From assembly GCF_013373865.1 (NCBI RefSeq), contig NC_050477.1, forward strand, positions 124,001 through 188,000: 64,000 nucleotides of DNA, read 5' to 3'. This document shows positions 50,423-63,695 of the stretch, piece by piece. Each line of letters opens with the position of its first letter. Position 1 is the stretch's first letter. The notes beneath the pieces are model-generated. The model did no database searches. It worked only from the letters and a program-made list of their open reading frames with translations, and had not been told where the DNA came from. This DNA comes from Monomorium pharaonis (taxonomy: Eukaryota > Arthropoda > Insecta > Hymenoptera > Formicidae). The translations under genes and the position numbers were made by a program.

Positions 50423-52010
50423 AAAAAACAAAGAAACTACAAGAAAGCAGTTTAATACAAAAAAGTATTTTCTTGATTTATAATTATAGTAATCACGAAA
50501 AGTGTTATGATAGTTATGATTGTTTAATGTATATTTTAACTTATGAATTAATATTATAGGTAATCAATAGGCATACGTAATAATGCATGTTTATTATAAT
50601 AGTTGAATTATTAATATTATAAACGATTATATGCGATGTTTACGTCGTATGAAAGAGCTTTCAGTATTTTTGCATGTTGCATTAAAGAAATTCTGTAAAC
50701 TAAAATTGCGAAATTAATATTATTTTGTAGTCACTAGTCAAATGCAGACTTTTTGAAACGCGATTAAAGAACATATAGTATCGAATAGTTAATTTATTCA
50801 GATTTAATTTACTTATCCGTAAAGTTAATTGTATTTTAAACGTGTACACAATTATGTAACTGTAAATTAATTTAAGAGCAGAACGTATGTTAAATGGCTA
50901 TAATCAAAAGAACGATTGACATCCATATGAATCCCTTTATCGTTCTAATAATAAATTTAAAGTGATTTTTTAATTAATTTTTAATCTTTGATTATACTAT
51001 TCAATATTTAATTAAATCGGTAATAAATCTTACTAATTTAATTAAAAATCGAGTAAAAACAGTAGAATTTATTATTGATTTAATTTAAGAGTAGGATAAT
51101 TATATATATCAGAAATTAAAGTAGCAATCGCTTTATGCACCCTATAAAGATGGATAATTGTAAAAAACCTGTTTAATATTCCAGTTTTTTTTCTATAATT
51201 TGAACTCAAACTTTGGACTATCAATCTCTTCTTATCAGACATCTAGTATCAGCAAAGTATCTTATCGTTACGAGGTTTTAGTTACACTTTGCACGGTTTG
51301 TTTTCTCCCTCTCTCTCTCGTCCTTCCCACGAAAACCCGACCGTGCATCTGTCACACTTTAAGTGCAGCCGAAATAAACAGACCTCTGTTTCTGCTCTGA
51401 AATTCTGCTCGCTTTTCACCACGATAAAGGTCGAGTTAAGACGGACTCTCTCTTTCCCCTTGATATCTCGACAGAAAACACACGAAACAATCCCACGATA
51501 CGCGGCCGCGTAACGCGCGCGCCCATGCGTGCCGACCTGTGAGAAGAATCGCAATTAAGAACGTTGAAATAACCTGCCTACCTTGCCTGCCGGACAAGAA
51601 TGGAGATCGCCAGGCGCGAAAGGAAGCGAGCTGCGGTATAAGCGACGACGGCGAAAGAAGCTCTGCATCCGGTCTGCGTTAGCGGCGACCGCGGGCCGCC
51701 TCCTCCGTGTATATGTATATATACTATATATACGCGTATTTCCTTTTTAGTGCAGAGAGAGAGAGAAACGTCTCGTGATATCGATTAACCGAAATAGGTT
51801 TATTTACCGCGCGACACGCTCCGGTGAGCGTCGAGGGTGAGTGAGCCTACGAGTGTAATGAGGTACAAGAGAAAAGGGGGAGGGAGAGGGAGAGAGAATA
51901 TTTATCTCCTCTCGTGCACACAGAGGCAATATATACTTCAAAAGTCGCGGAAGAAACTTTTACTACTACTGTGATGTACTTTTCCTCGGGGAAGATTCGG
52001 TTAAGATCCC

Positions 52011-52011
<1 letters not shown>

Positions 52012-52047
<36 letters not shown>
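52012..52047. repeat. (TC)n microsatellite, 36 bp
   Basis: Uninterrupted TC dinucleotides. Confidence 0.95.
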
Positions 52048-52050
<3 letters not shown>

Positions 52051-54734
52051 CGCAACTTTTACATTCGCGACATTAAATTTCTCGACAAGCGAGCCTTAAA
52101 TTACGTTACACTAAACTCTGAAGCCGACCGAGAAATGAAATTGTCATCTGCCTGCGTTTCTCGCCAAGTTTAAGCCCCGTTATATCTAACGTCCAAAAGG
52201 CGCGAACAAGTTATTATTCGGGGAAAAGTGTGTACGTACAGAAATGCAGGAGGTTCTCGTTACACGATGACGAGATCACACAGATTTTGGACGTTTCCAA
52301 TAGCCGCTTTATATCGCACGCGGGCACCTATCATAAATCATAATTTCTCATCCGATCAGACTGCACCGGGTGCTTTATAACCGCATGGAGCGAAAGCCCT
52401 CGACCATGAAGAGTCGCACGATCTCAGTCGACCGTGACTTATAGGTTCCCGTATACATATATATTATATAAAGCCTCAAAGCAAACATCTATTCAAGGAA
52501 AATCTAATATCTAATTTATACGTAGTAACACGTTTTACCTGTAAAGCGGCGCCGTATATCTTCCGTCCGACCGATCGAAGGACAACGTCTCAATTCTAAA
52601 TTTCCTTGGCCAAGCTCAATTTTAACAGGATCTCCTCTCGGCGGCCATTTCTCGCGCAAGGATTTCTTCGGCACGTCAACGTGCACTTTGTTGGGACGCT
52701 GCTAAGAACTAGGAATTAGTAAAATAAATATTCCTTCCTGGCCTAAGGTTGAAGGACTCGCGCGCTCCTCCGCTCATTACCGTGTTCGCAGGTTGATTCG
52801 CGCATTCGCGAAACCTTCAATTATCGTGATTGCATAGCGGTGCGACTAATTACGCAAATCGATGGTCTGGAGGCAGGAAGGGGAGAGGAGCTTCTCCTGT
52901 GAGAAGCCCCTGTTTTGCTCTCGATACGAAATAAGACACGTTTCTTTGATAATATCGAACAACGTCGAACGGAGACTGCTCATTGAAATTCCGCGGAGAT
53001 ACAGCTCGGTGTACACTATCTTCTCTCCGGTTCGCTGCGTGTTCCGATGATAGATGGAACAAACGAGCTTGCTATTACATTTTGACGGACGTTGATCTCG
53101 CCAGAGAGACATTTCCAACGTAAGTGAGATGGAATGTTTTTTTCCTTTTTCCCTCAACAGAAATTTGCATTGCGCGAAACTGATTTCTGTTACTAATTCG
53201 GTTATTATAATATTTTCCTTAGTTTTAATGTAATAATTCACATGTAACGAATTATTAATTGTGCAGAAACCACTGAGCGAGCGTCCATTGAACGAAATAC
53301 GCGAGGTAAAATATTAATGCTATAAATGCCGCAAACAGTCCGGAAGTAATATTTGGCTCTCTTCGTGTTATATTGTCTCCGCGTTATATTGTTTGTAAAG
53401 GGGGAAAAAGAGGATGCTACGATGACGCATGGATCACAGAGAAACCACCAAAGGACGTCGCTTTAAGCTCACTCCTGCCTTTAATCAAGACTTCGTTATA
53501 TTTCGTGTGCATGTTCTGCGGCGGCGGGTCTCTAGTGCGAGGTGATTATAAGTTAACGAGGGAAACACTCTCGAGGTTTGTTCAGAAAACAATTACAGTC
53601 GATACGTCGATTTTGATATATATCTACAGACCGCGAACGAAAGCGCGGCGTTGGTCAATTACCGTATACCGGCCAATCATTGTATCGGTTACTCTATCTA
53701 TGCCCGCATTGTCAGCGCGCCGCTCACAATGCGCTATTCTCTAATTTGAAATAACGAGATAGCGGTATGCTGCGTTTATTTTCGCGTCGCCCAGCTTTCG
53801 CTGTGCCATGCGTCTGGTTCACTAAACTTTAAGATCACGAAAGCGAGATATTCTTCTCTCTCTGAAAGCGAGGAAAAAAGAAATAGCAAACAGAAAATAA
53901 TATTGCGTAAATACATTATATATAAAACGTTTAGAATCGCGCATTGTGAATTATAATAATTTATTTCATTACATCTTATATTATTATATAACATAATTAT
54001 TATTAATTATTAATTCTAACAAGTTTGATTGACGATTTTTTATTTCTTATGTAATTTAAACAAAATTTTATCGAAATGATAATTCCGAGGAAAAAGGTTG
54101 AAATAAAAGTTGTTATTATTTAAATGTAAGAAATCGGAGAATATTAATATTGAGAGTCAGGACACGCACGGGCCGTATTCTAGAAAAGGCAATTAAGATA
54201 TCCCTCGAGATGCCGCGGTAGTCGACTAAAAAGTATCAAAGCTGATAACCGAAAAACCGAGAGATATCCGGAAGCGGTTCGCCCTTTTTACCTTTTATAT
54301 CGGGACAATCTGGCTGGAAACTCCGGCGCGAATTCCCAGCATAATGTACGTGTCCCGGGTGTTGTACTCTTTTCCGCTGCGAATTACCGCGGCTTATTCT
54401 CGGGCCGTTTCGTACTCTAATTCGAGGTCACGAAGCCCCCGACGGTCCCGATAATTTCCCACGAGCTCTTTTCATCGGGAGAACTGTCCGTCCGAAAAAA
54501 GAAGGGGGGAAAAAAAATCCACACATTATGCGGACGACAGTGGAGACGAGAGTGAACCGGAAGCGCGACGGGGCGCGTACGTCGTCTTTCAGATAAGTTA
54601 TACGCTTTTACTCTCTCTCGGTCGAACGAGAGTCGACTCAGTCAGACACCCGGGTTTCCTTTGTGCCGGTGTAAACGAATGTTCTCATTTCGTGCGATGC
54701 GCCGCGACCGAAAGCTGAATGAAATCGCCGACGA

Positions 54735-54760
54735 GGGGGAGGAGGGGAGGGGGGGGGGGG
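54735..54760 (+). other. G-quadruplex motif ending in a 12-G run
   Basis: G tracts of 5, 4 and 12 bases are separated by AGGA and A. The long run supplies the fourth strand. Confidence 0.6.
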
Positions 54761-55639
54761 AAATCGGCGCGGCACGAAACGGCAAAAAGGACGAGGCTCG
54801 ATACGACTCTTTCATTCTCCTCTTCGCGCGCGAGACCTCCTTTCTGCCCGGTTAAAGGCGGGTTTGCACGCTTGAACACGGACGATCACGCCGGCTCGGG
54901 CATTATCCAGAGTGAATGCATCGATCGAACGACTTTTTACTTCGACTTCCGCCGTCGAAAGTGATGAACTGTGCGACTCTGATGCGCTCTTTATGATTTA
55001 ATTACTGTTTACGACTTTCGGGAAACGAAACCTCTTCTATATGTTCCCGCGCAAAAACATGACCGCGTAAAAAAACAGGGATTGATCCATCGACTCTTGA
55101 TGATCATGCATCTCCGGGGTATCATTAGGTACGTTAGATAATCTGGCGTTTTGCAATTTATTACGTAAAATATTCAAATATATTATCATGTTTCGCTCCA
55201 ATTAATACGGATGATTTATGAACGATAGATATATACATAGGGAGTTAAAATTTGGCTTCGCCAAAGTTGTAACGAAGTCGAAATCCCCGATCCAAAACGG
55301 GCGGAAAAAGGGCGATGCGAAGGAGGCTCGGGGAAACAATGTCCATTTTCTCTCATCGCGAACCGCCTCAGCTCTTTGCTGAGCCATTACGCTTTAAGAC
55401 ACTTCTTTTTTTGATTTGGATGATTCACAATAAATCGTTGTAAGCGTAAATTTGCGTTAAGACTGAAACTTAAGGCAGACACAAAAGCTGGGAAGAAACG
55501 GGCGCGGATTGAATTAGATGTCGTCGCAATGCTGGAAATTGCATTTTCGAGCGCAAGGAGGAGGAGGAGGAGGAGATAACGGAGGAGAAACGGAGGATCA
55601 TCGTTTCCCTACAGAATAGGAGAGGCTGGAAAGAAGGAG

Positions 55640-55660
55640 GAGAGAGAGAGAGAGAGAGAG
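55640..55660. repeat. (GA)n microsatellite, 21 bp
   Basis: Uninterrupted GA dinucleotides, 28 bases before the ATG of the 104-codon frame at 55688. Confidence 0.9.
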
Positions 55661-56799
55661 CTTCTGCATCCACCTTCCACCGTCATTATGCCACCTTTTC
55701 ATTGCGGGTGGCAGAATCCACCCGATCGGGACAAGAAAAGCACGAAATGCGGAATTTGTTATGCCTGCGAATTCAACGTTAATATTTGGCTGGCGATGGC
55801 TGGAGATAAACGGGACAACAACACGAGGATGTTTCGAGCTAACGACGGTCTTGAGGATGAATGCCTCTACAATCGTCACGCGCAAATTCGTGTTGATACA
55901 ATCGGGCACGAGGATTTTCTCTTATTGCATCTCATCGGAACTTTTTCAATGTTGAATCGCTCCTCTTTAAAATTTCGGTCTTTAACAAACGATACGCAGT
56001 AAAAAAAACATTTTGTATTTACGTTGAAAACCGCTCTTTGTTAAGATTTTTCTGTCAAATGTTTAACATAGTCGAGTGTTTGATACAAGTTGATCGTTAA
56101 TTAAAACTAACGTAGTTTTGAAATGTAAATTCTAAATGGTCGAAATGCATTAAAATGTTAATTTTACTAAAGAAAAATGTTTCCACATTGTATCAGTTAC
56201 ATTTTTTTTGTGTTAATTTTTTTACATAATATTTATGTTGCTCTCTAACATATTCGTCCTGTATTAAATTAACATGAAAATTCGAGTAAGCCATTTGAGA
56301 CAATAATTTAACACAAACTTTCCAACCGCGTAAAAAATTGTAGTATAAAATACACCGTTCGCCAAAGTGATGTAATTCCTGCTTAGACGCTCGAGTACAT
56401 TTTTTAACGTTTCCTTTCGGATTAACGGACTGTCGACTCCTTTTTTCCTGTCACTAAAATTAATAAATTAAAGCGGATAAGACGGGCTGATCGGGCAATG
56501 AATAGGACTTAAGGAGTACGCTTCTATCTCACCTCTAAGAATCGAAAAGAAGGACGACGGAGTGATTTTATCGAAAATTCCGTGAGCCGGATCCACGCTT
56601 GAAATTCTAATGGCCGAGCGCGGGAAGGAAGTGAGATCTACATAGAATTGCCGGGTAATGCCGGTGGAAAGGTAAGTACGTACGGTTCGCGCGGGCGAAA
56701 GCCAACCAGCGGCGATGTTTCAGCGCCGGATTAAAAAAAAAAGCACGCTCAATAATTGATCGACAGCGCGGTGATTAATCGCGGAATTTACGCGGACAC

Positions 56800-56819
56800 C
56801 GGCGGCGGCGGCGGCGGCG
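56800..56819. repeat. (GGC)n trinucleotide run
   Basis: GGC units without interruption in a CpG-rich block. Confidence 0.85.
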
Positions 56820-57890
56820 TTGCGCGACGTTCTACTACTGACGCTCTCTTCGCGCGCAGCTGAAATAAGAACAGGAGCGCGATTTAATCCGCGCTCGTGC
56901 TAAAATAAACAAACCAGGAGGGAATCTAAGCCGTACATACCGGAATGTATATGTACGTATGTGCCGGATTCCGCACTTCTCCCCGTGCACTTCCTCACGC
57001 CCTTCCGCCAATTTGCAGCCGACCTCTTTCTCGCTCTCTCTCTTTCCCTTCATAAAAATCTCCTTCGACTCCGTATTTTCTGGTAAATTTTCTATCACTT
57101 TGCCCGCCCGCGTATTTTTCGCGGCTAATTTAACATTCGAATAAAAAAATCACGTCGGTATAATTATTATTTTAATTAAAAACTAGATTAAATTAAATAA
57201 GAGATAAAGTTTAATATGATCAATTTTTATGCATTCGGGAAAATTAATTCTTGAAAATCTCTGTCACACACGCATGCGGATGACATCTCTCCAATAATTT
57301 ATAATTCAAAAACAGCTGATAGCTCGACATTTTTTGTCCGGAGCGTATTTTACGTGAAAATGCGCGGGAAGCTCTTCGAACGCACTGTGTGATGTAGAAT
57401 GCACTCTTATTAAAATACCCCGGTTGTGCATAAAGCAGCGTTGCGCGTAGTGCAGTGCAGTCTGAACGGGAAAAGGTTGCGAAGCGCCGATAATCGCGTA
57501 ATTCATACGGCAGATTTGCCTGCCGCCGCCGTCGCTGCTGCATGCCTCTTTTTTTCCTTCTCTTTTTCCTCCTCTTTTCCTTTTCCCCTCTGGCTGAGAT
57601 GTTTATTTCTCGCTAGGCCGATTACACGCGCGTTTTCCGCCCTGCGTCAATTAAGAGCCCGCTGAAAGCTTCGGCGGGTTAAAATGAATTTTACTTAAGC
57701 AATCGGCCGAACGCGTTGTTACACACATGCCGCGGCATTACGCGTTACTCTGCATGTCCGTGGAGCTTGTGCTTGGCTGCCGTGACAATTATTTATCGTC
57801 CTTCCAGCTGTTAAAGCCGGCTTTGTATGCATTCGCGGCAGTATAAAATAGTTATAACGCTGCGATATTTTTAACGATTTATGTTCTATC

Positions 57891-60800
57891 AGCACGTTCA
57901 GAAAGATTTACCGGTATTTGTTTTTTATGTCAGAGGAGAAAAACAGAAATCGAGAATTGAAAAAGATTTAAGATTTTTGGTAGCAAAGCTTCAAAGAGGC
58001 ACAAGATACATAGCTCCTGTTATATAAATAAAATCGATTAAATAAAATTCAATTAAATCGATTAAATTAAATATATTGTCTGCTTAGCATATAATACAAA
58101 AGATCAACTTTGTTCTTTCGTGCAATAAAACATTTACAATAGTTGTTTAAACCGCGTGGCAAAAAACAGGAAAAATTATTTTTGATACCATAAGTAATCT
58201 GTTTTGATACCATAAGTAATTGTAATGAAAATTATGTTTTATAATCAAATAAAGAGACTCACAGATTTAATAGATTTTAACTTCAAATAAATTTACATTC
58301 GAATAAAACATTTATCCCGTAGGTGGAGATAAAGTTAATTTTTTTTTCACTTATTCGAGCCCTTTGCCTAAATGAAATTTTTATTCGGATAATGCCGTAG
58401 TCCGGCGATGTGGACTCAATTATAAACTTTATTTTCGTATCTCTCGCCGCTCGTTTGTTTTCGAACTCTCGTTCGCCGACCGCGGGTGACCAGCGTCGTT
58501 TTAATCCGTTCTCCACAATCGCGCCCAATCATTGAATCCCTTTGGACGAATCGCGGAGCGTCGACCGGGTTGGTCTGTGCTACAAAATTAAACGACGGCA
58601 GTCGAATCGCGCGTTTAGACCTCGGCCGGCCGACTCACCTATATTTTATTGACGTTGCATTTGGACGGCGGGATTGCGTAAATTCGGGCCAGGCTAGGTG
58701 ACCGCTGGAAACGCAATTTACACGGTTCACTCTGGGCGATCATCCCGGATGAATCGTCCCAAGTGCGTACGCGTATTGCACGAATGAGTTTTCGCTTAGA
58801 CGCGCCATCGCAAATTCACTCGCAAATGCACTCGCAAATGCAATCCGCATCATAAAAATTAATCGCTCTTTGAAAAATGCAGGCGCGCAGGAGAATCGTT
58901 TTGCGCCTGACAGACATCATTGATTACGATGCATTAGGTTTTTTTTACAACGGCGCGATTAAATCGCTCGCTTAGGGCACGAAAGCAATTCCATCAATTT
59001 TATGGCAAGCGTGAAAATAGCATTCGAGAGAATAAAACTCTAACAATTCTAACAGTCGCAAAACAAACTGTATACGGCTATTGAAACTCGTAGGGCGCGT
59101 ATGTACATACAGAGTATTAAATCAACTGTAACTAAACTGTCCTCTTTTGTTACAAAAAAAAAATTTGTCGCGCAATATTGTGCTGATTTGATCTTAAAAT
59201 ATTTGTATTTTGTATTTTTTTCGGAATAGAAAATTTTATTTATAATTTATTTATTGGAATATTTCAAAGTCGACATAAAAACACGCTCAATTAAATGAAA
59301 CTTTATGAAATTGCAGCAATGATGTATTTTATTCATTCTGCGCTTGGCAATAAAACTAACTGATCAAGGAGAGTCAATATTTTTACGCTGAAATGAAATT
59401 AGCAGCGATAATTCATGACCTGTACCATTTTCAAAACTAACACGAGAGAACGTGTATCGCCGCAATGATGAATGATAGACACGTTTCAGAATAGAGAGGT
59501 TGAAAAGCATCATTGATTCAATTTAACCAAAAAACATGAGCTATACCGAAATAAATTCAATTGTAAATCACTTCACATGTCCTATACCAATCTTTTTATT
59601 TTTGCTGCAATATATGTATCAATTTTTCATGATAAGCCGCCATATGGAAAAACTGTTGAAAGATACATATTTAGTACTTTTTATGTATGTCAAAATATAA
59701 ATATGATTTTCCAGGTGTGTGTGTGTGTGTGAGAAAGAGAGGGGAGAGAGAAACTATGTAGAGGTAAATATACCAAATCACAATCAGCGAAGTTAAGAAA
59801 TAAATTGTGATCTTTGATCAGTTTTTTTATTATGCAAATTTCATTTTGATGTCACTTTCATTTCATTATTAGGGTCGATTCAAATTATTATTTTTGTATA
59901 CACTTTTTTTAATATAAAAACAAAATTGAATTCTGGGTCAAAGGTACAACACCGTATGAAATACCTTTGCTCAATACATATATGAAAGGTGTGTGTAAAG
60001 GAAGTTGAGATATAAATTCGTATTTTTAGATTTGTATTTCCAACGTTTCTTGATATCATATCAAGTTTCATATAAAATAAAATATATGAAAGTTAACTCT
60101 AACAAACTAAAATAATATAATATAAGTTTCACTTGTTCAAATATCTATAAGATGGTTTTACAGAATAACACGAACAAAGGTACAACGGATCAACGGCGTG
60201 CCACCTTTCCCTATTCAAGTCTTATTACATTATCCCAAATTATAATTTCTATTATTATTCACACTATTGGTGCAATTACATAATTAATTCAAATTCGTCA
60301 GTTGACACGACGTGAATTCGCTTTTAACGCAGCGGCACAAAGGGAGAAACACTCGCGTGTAATGCGTATAACGCGGACCGACCGATCTCGTGTGTGCGGT
60401 ACCGACAGTGGAATACCATGCGGTACAGGGATTATCGATCGTATCGAAGCTAAACCCGTCCGATTATCTCGATTCTTCCAGCAGCAACGATACCGGAGAG
60501 AGCTTAGCGGTGGCTTGCGTGATCGCCGACATTATCGGCATAATTATTGCGCTCTCTCCCGTTGCCTCGCTAGCGCGCGCCTAATCGATCCGCGTTGGCA
60601 CAGGGGCGCATCCTTACGATGTTCAATAAGAAGCAATTAGAACCTCACTATCGCCCGCTAAAAATGAGAAATTATACCGAGGAGCTCTCGGTTCCTGGTA
60701 AACTTAACACAAGCACTTGAACGGCTGCACCGACCGGCGCGCTGCGGGCTCGCGCAGTTGATACGCGAAACTTTTCCTCGTCTCGCGTGATAATCAACGG

Positions 60801-61779
60801 TACGAGGAGCAAAAAGATCCGGGTAATATGCAATTAAAGTTAATTAGCCAAGACGGTCGACGCAACTGGAACGTAAAGAAGCCGTGGATTACGGAGCGAG
60901 TGACGGAATCGGAAGTGGACGTCGTGCCGCCGTCGTGCGATAAATGCTGGATAACCGCATTGGTTATTAGAGCCACCAAGCAGTTATCGATTCCGAAGTT
61001 ACGGGTTCCTAACTGGACCCGTTTTTACGCTTATACCTCTTGCCATTAATTGACGACTTGCCTCGTTTCTTTTCTTTTTGTTTTTAAGAAACGATGGACA
61101 AGTATCTGAGAACTCTCGAGATATAAGTTTTTCATAATTATATCTGTTTGTACTGCTTAATGCGCGCCAAGTTGAAGTTTCAACGATGCGATGTCAATAT
61201 TATAAATATGTATACATATTATATATTTCCGTTTGCCATTACGTGAGTAATATTTTAATATCTAATGTCGAAAGCACGACGTGAACCGTCATTCTCCGTT
61301 TCTGTTCGCAATTATGCATAAGTGCAGAAAAATAGTTACAGAATAACTTGTTCTTCTTTTTTTTTATTATTCCTCGAGTTCCTCACATTTACTTATCAAA
61401 ATTTTACGTGTAAGATATGAAATTATTTGCAGTAAATGTATTTCTGCAGATATATAAGAAAAGTATTACTTTTAAGCATTTGTCTAAATTGTCTAAAAGA
61501 TCAGGCATTTATCGACGTATTTACCATAAAATCAGTCATCAACTCCCAGTATTTCTTCATGCGGATAGATAAAAGCTCACGCGGACGATTTCTACAGGGA
61601 GAAAATGCGCCGTAAACGTAATTTTATAGTCTACAGCGCATCACCCTACTTCGCTTTACTCTATCAAGCAAGTAAAACGCCCGCGAAGCGGTGACTCACG
61701 GAAACACGTGAGCTTATCGTCCCTCCGAAGAAGCACTGCTGCCGAATGGAAGTCATTTTTCATTTTCTTTCTGTTACAG
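57891..61779. other. DNA upstream of the first visible Ig exon; intron and possibly regulatory
   Basis: The DNA just left of 61780 must be intron, because that acceptor is phase 1. How far the intron reaches is unknown. The block is AT-rich at 57891-58430 and 59001-60290 and CpG-rich at 60291-61070. It contains a 22-base-period tandem pair at 58181-58220 and a (GT)n run at 59714-59731. A frame at 60390-60584 encodes a hydrophobic stretch (SLAVACVIADIIGIIIALSP) but starts at GTG and lacks a donor in the right phase, so I do not call it the signal-peptide exon. Confidence 0.6.
58181..58220. repeat. Tandem pair, 22-base period
   Basis: TTTGATACCATAAGTAAT occurs at 58181-58198 and 58203-58220, an apparent recent small tandem duplication in AT-rich DNA. 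Confidence 0.8.
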
Positions 61780-61920
61780 GCGAAGGACAATATTTTCGGG
61801 TCAGGCCGAGCAACAGCTCCGTGCTGGAGGGCGGCGAGGTGATAATTTCCTGCGAGGTGGGGAATCGAGTCGGTACCGTCCAATGGGTCAAAGACGGCTT
61901 TGCTTACGTCATACAACAAA
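61780..61920 (+). CDS. sns/hbs: Coding exon: first half of Ig domain 1, nephrin-like Sns/Hibris family
   Basis: This internal exon of 141 bases adds 47 codons and is bounded by a consensus acceptor (pyrimidine-rich tract ending in TTACAG) and a consensus donor (GTGAGT). One base of the first codon comes from an upstream exon and one base of the last codon is at 61920, so both introns are phase 1. The frame gives the opening strands of an Ig domain: a lead-in FRVRPSNSSVLEGGE, the first disulfide Cys in ISCEVGN (codon 61851) and the core Trp in VQWVKDGFA (codon 61884). NSS at 61812 is an N-glycosylation sequon. From memory of the family, a lead VLEG, CEV and QW-KDGFA are typical of Drosophila Sns and Hibris and of vertebrate nephrin Ig1, and fit less well to Kirre/Roughest (QWTKDDFG). 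The protein is expected at the cell surface as a heterophilic adhesion receptor. The signal-peptide exon is not seen, so the gene is partial. Confidence 0.9.
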
Positions 61921-63695
61921 GTGAGTACAAATTGAAGCATAAATAGTGCGTCTGTTCATCTCTCAAGCGTAGTCTTTCGGAGAAAGACTACGCTTTTTAT
62001 TCAACGAAAATCAAGATACATTAGTAATAATTATTATGTATGTGATTATAAAATTTCACAACAATTTAAAAAAACGCGTTATTCTTTTTTTTAATGATTT
62101 ATTACTTTAAAAAAAAACTTGATCTCAAGATTCAACGATGTCTAATTTAAGATTTATTGAACGACGTCGGAGAGGAGGATCGTTACATTCTGATTTCCTC
62201 TCCAGCCGCCTTAATTGAGCGCCAATTACCCTCAGAGGAAACTGATTAGACCAGTTTTTGCCTGGTATTAACGCTTGCCAGTTTAAATCTTCAACAGCGT
62301 GAAATATGAAAGTATTGGAAAATTATGATAAAGACGACCGATTATGTTTTCTTTGCAAACATGAGTTTGAGATAAGATTTTCAAAATTTCTGACGTAAAC
62401 GCACAAACGTGAATTCTGCAATAGTGTACGACTTTAAAAAGTTATAATTATTTGTAAAATGAAATCTTTTGTCTTTACCATTCGCATTGGGTTCCAATAA
62501 ACTTAAAAAGAGAATAATCCAAAAAGTCATTTATGATATTAACGTATCGATAATAACAAAAGATAAAAAGATCAAAATCATACAGAGAGCAAATCGTGCA
62601 TGTTAAATTTGATAAAGACAGGTAATCCTGTGTTTGCACAATTAACGCCTCGGGAAAACCAGTTCGTGTCTAAATCCACCAATTAAAATCGGGCGCAAAA
62701 GCTGCTTACAATTTCAATAGGAAATTGGGTTTTCGCTTTACGCAGAATTGTTTTACATTGGAATTTTCGGAAACACATTAACGCGCTAATCAAGAACCAC
62801 CAATGTTACCTCTATTGTTTTCTACTTCATCGGATTTACATCTCCGTATACATTACGATTACACGCAGCCCACACGAGTTGGTGGGATTTTACAATTTAT
62901 TTCTATCACATTTATACCGGATACGTTAACTGAAATTTTGTTCTGAATAAAATCTTCCTATTCTGAAATCAATCTTTTAATAAAGTTTTACAAGTAAAAG
63001 AAAATAAATTCGCAAATGCAGAATGTTATCTCGTTGATCTATTAATTAAAAATTATGAAGCCTTGAATTGTCGAATAAATTAATTATTTTACAAAAAATT
63101 TCTATTTACGAAAAAAATATTTTATTCGATAAACTTTCGATTTATAATCGAGTAATTTAAACATTAGCGACTGACGAATATTTGTTAACAGTTTTCAGAA
63201 CGTTCAGAATTAATTTCTGTGCACGACAGAAAAATCTGATACGGATAACATACAAAAAAAGACAGCCAAAAAAAGTTTGTTCTATGTATTTTACACGTAT
63301 GTACGGTTTTTTACGATCTCTCAATTAAGGAACGTAGTATCGATGTGGATTTATTATTTAAGCTCAACTGGGAAGAGGAATCTCGTCCGAGAACGGGACC
63401 ATCGATAGTGAGCGGTTAATTACTCAGCGGTCTCATTGGCTTCCGCCTATCGTAATCGCATCGTTTTGCCGTGTGCTCGCATACCAACCGAATGAGCGCG
63501 TAATAAACACAGAGCTAAAATTAAAGTCGAGATATCAGCCGCGTGTTCGCTCATAAATTATGACATTCCCTAACCACGAGGCGAAAATTGTTAATCAGCT
63601 AATTTCCAACGATCGATCGTTCGCTCGCTCGCAGAAATACACGTATAGTGATCCTGCGAGCTGACATGTAACCCGATCCCGAATGGATGTTACAG
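61921..63695 (+). other. Phase-1 intron within Ig domain 1 of the nephrin-like gene
   Basis: This 1,775-base GT-AG intron splits the first Ig domain between its C and D strands. The donor is GTGAGT. The acceptor is GATGTTACAG, with a poor polypyrimidine tract, but joining here restores the frame exactly. The split codon A|AC gives Asn, followed by GDIVGHPRLKLIGD, which matches the family's PGFPRYSVLGD segment in position. The intron is AT-rich and contains a perfect 14-bp hairpin 45 bases after the donor. I see no other exon in it. Confidence 0.85.
61965..61995. repeat. Perfect 14-bp intronic hairpin with 3-base loop
   Basis: AAGCGTAGTCTTTC at 61965-61978 is the exact reverse complement of 61982-61995, with loop GGA. 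It begins 45 bases after the donor of the Ig-domain intron. In the RNA it would form a stable stem close to the 5' splice site. Confidence 0.85.

Larger units (their letters stand above)
49141..53780. other. Non-coding, AT-rich at 49,800-51,200, with several microsatellites
   Basis: Contents include a compound (TC)n(AC)n microsatellite at 49463-49509, (GA)n at 50387-50418 and (TC)n at 52012-52047. Open frames at 49267-49656 and 53373-53744 are 123-129 codons long but start at non-ATG codons or read the microsatellite. None is recognisable. Confidence 0.6.
53781..57890. other. Mixed non-coding block with a G4 motif and one protein-like open frame
   Basis: CpG-rich DNA at 54161-55060 carries a strong G-rich motif. 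A 104-codon ATG frame at 55688-56002 is discussed in the findings. (GGA)n and (GA)n runs lie at 55558-55575 and 55640-55660, and a (GGC)n run at 56800-56819. AT-rich DNA occurs at 55991-56400. No gene is firmly supported. Confidence 0.6.

Noticed and set aside
53373..53744. 123-codon plus-strand open frame with a FVCMFCGGG stretch
   Set aside because: It starts at TTG, no domain is recognised, and no splice evidence exists. It is left as unannotated DNA.
60390..60584. Hydrophobic frame that could pass for a signal peptide or membrane segment upstream of the Ig exons
   Set aside because: It starts at GTG with no in-frame ATG before the hydrophobic part. No phase-1 donor follows it, so it cannot be joined to the exon at 61780.
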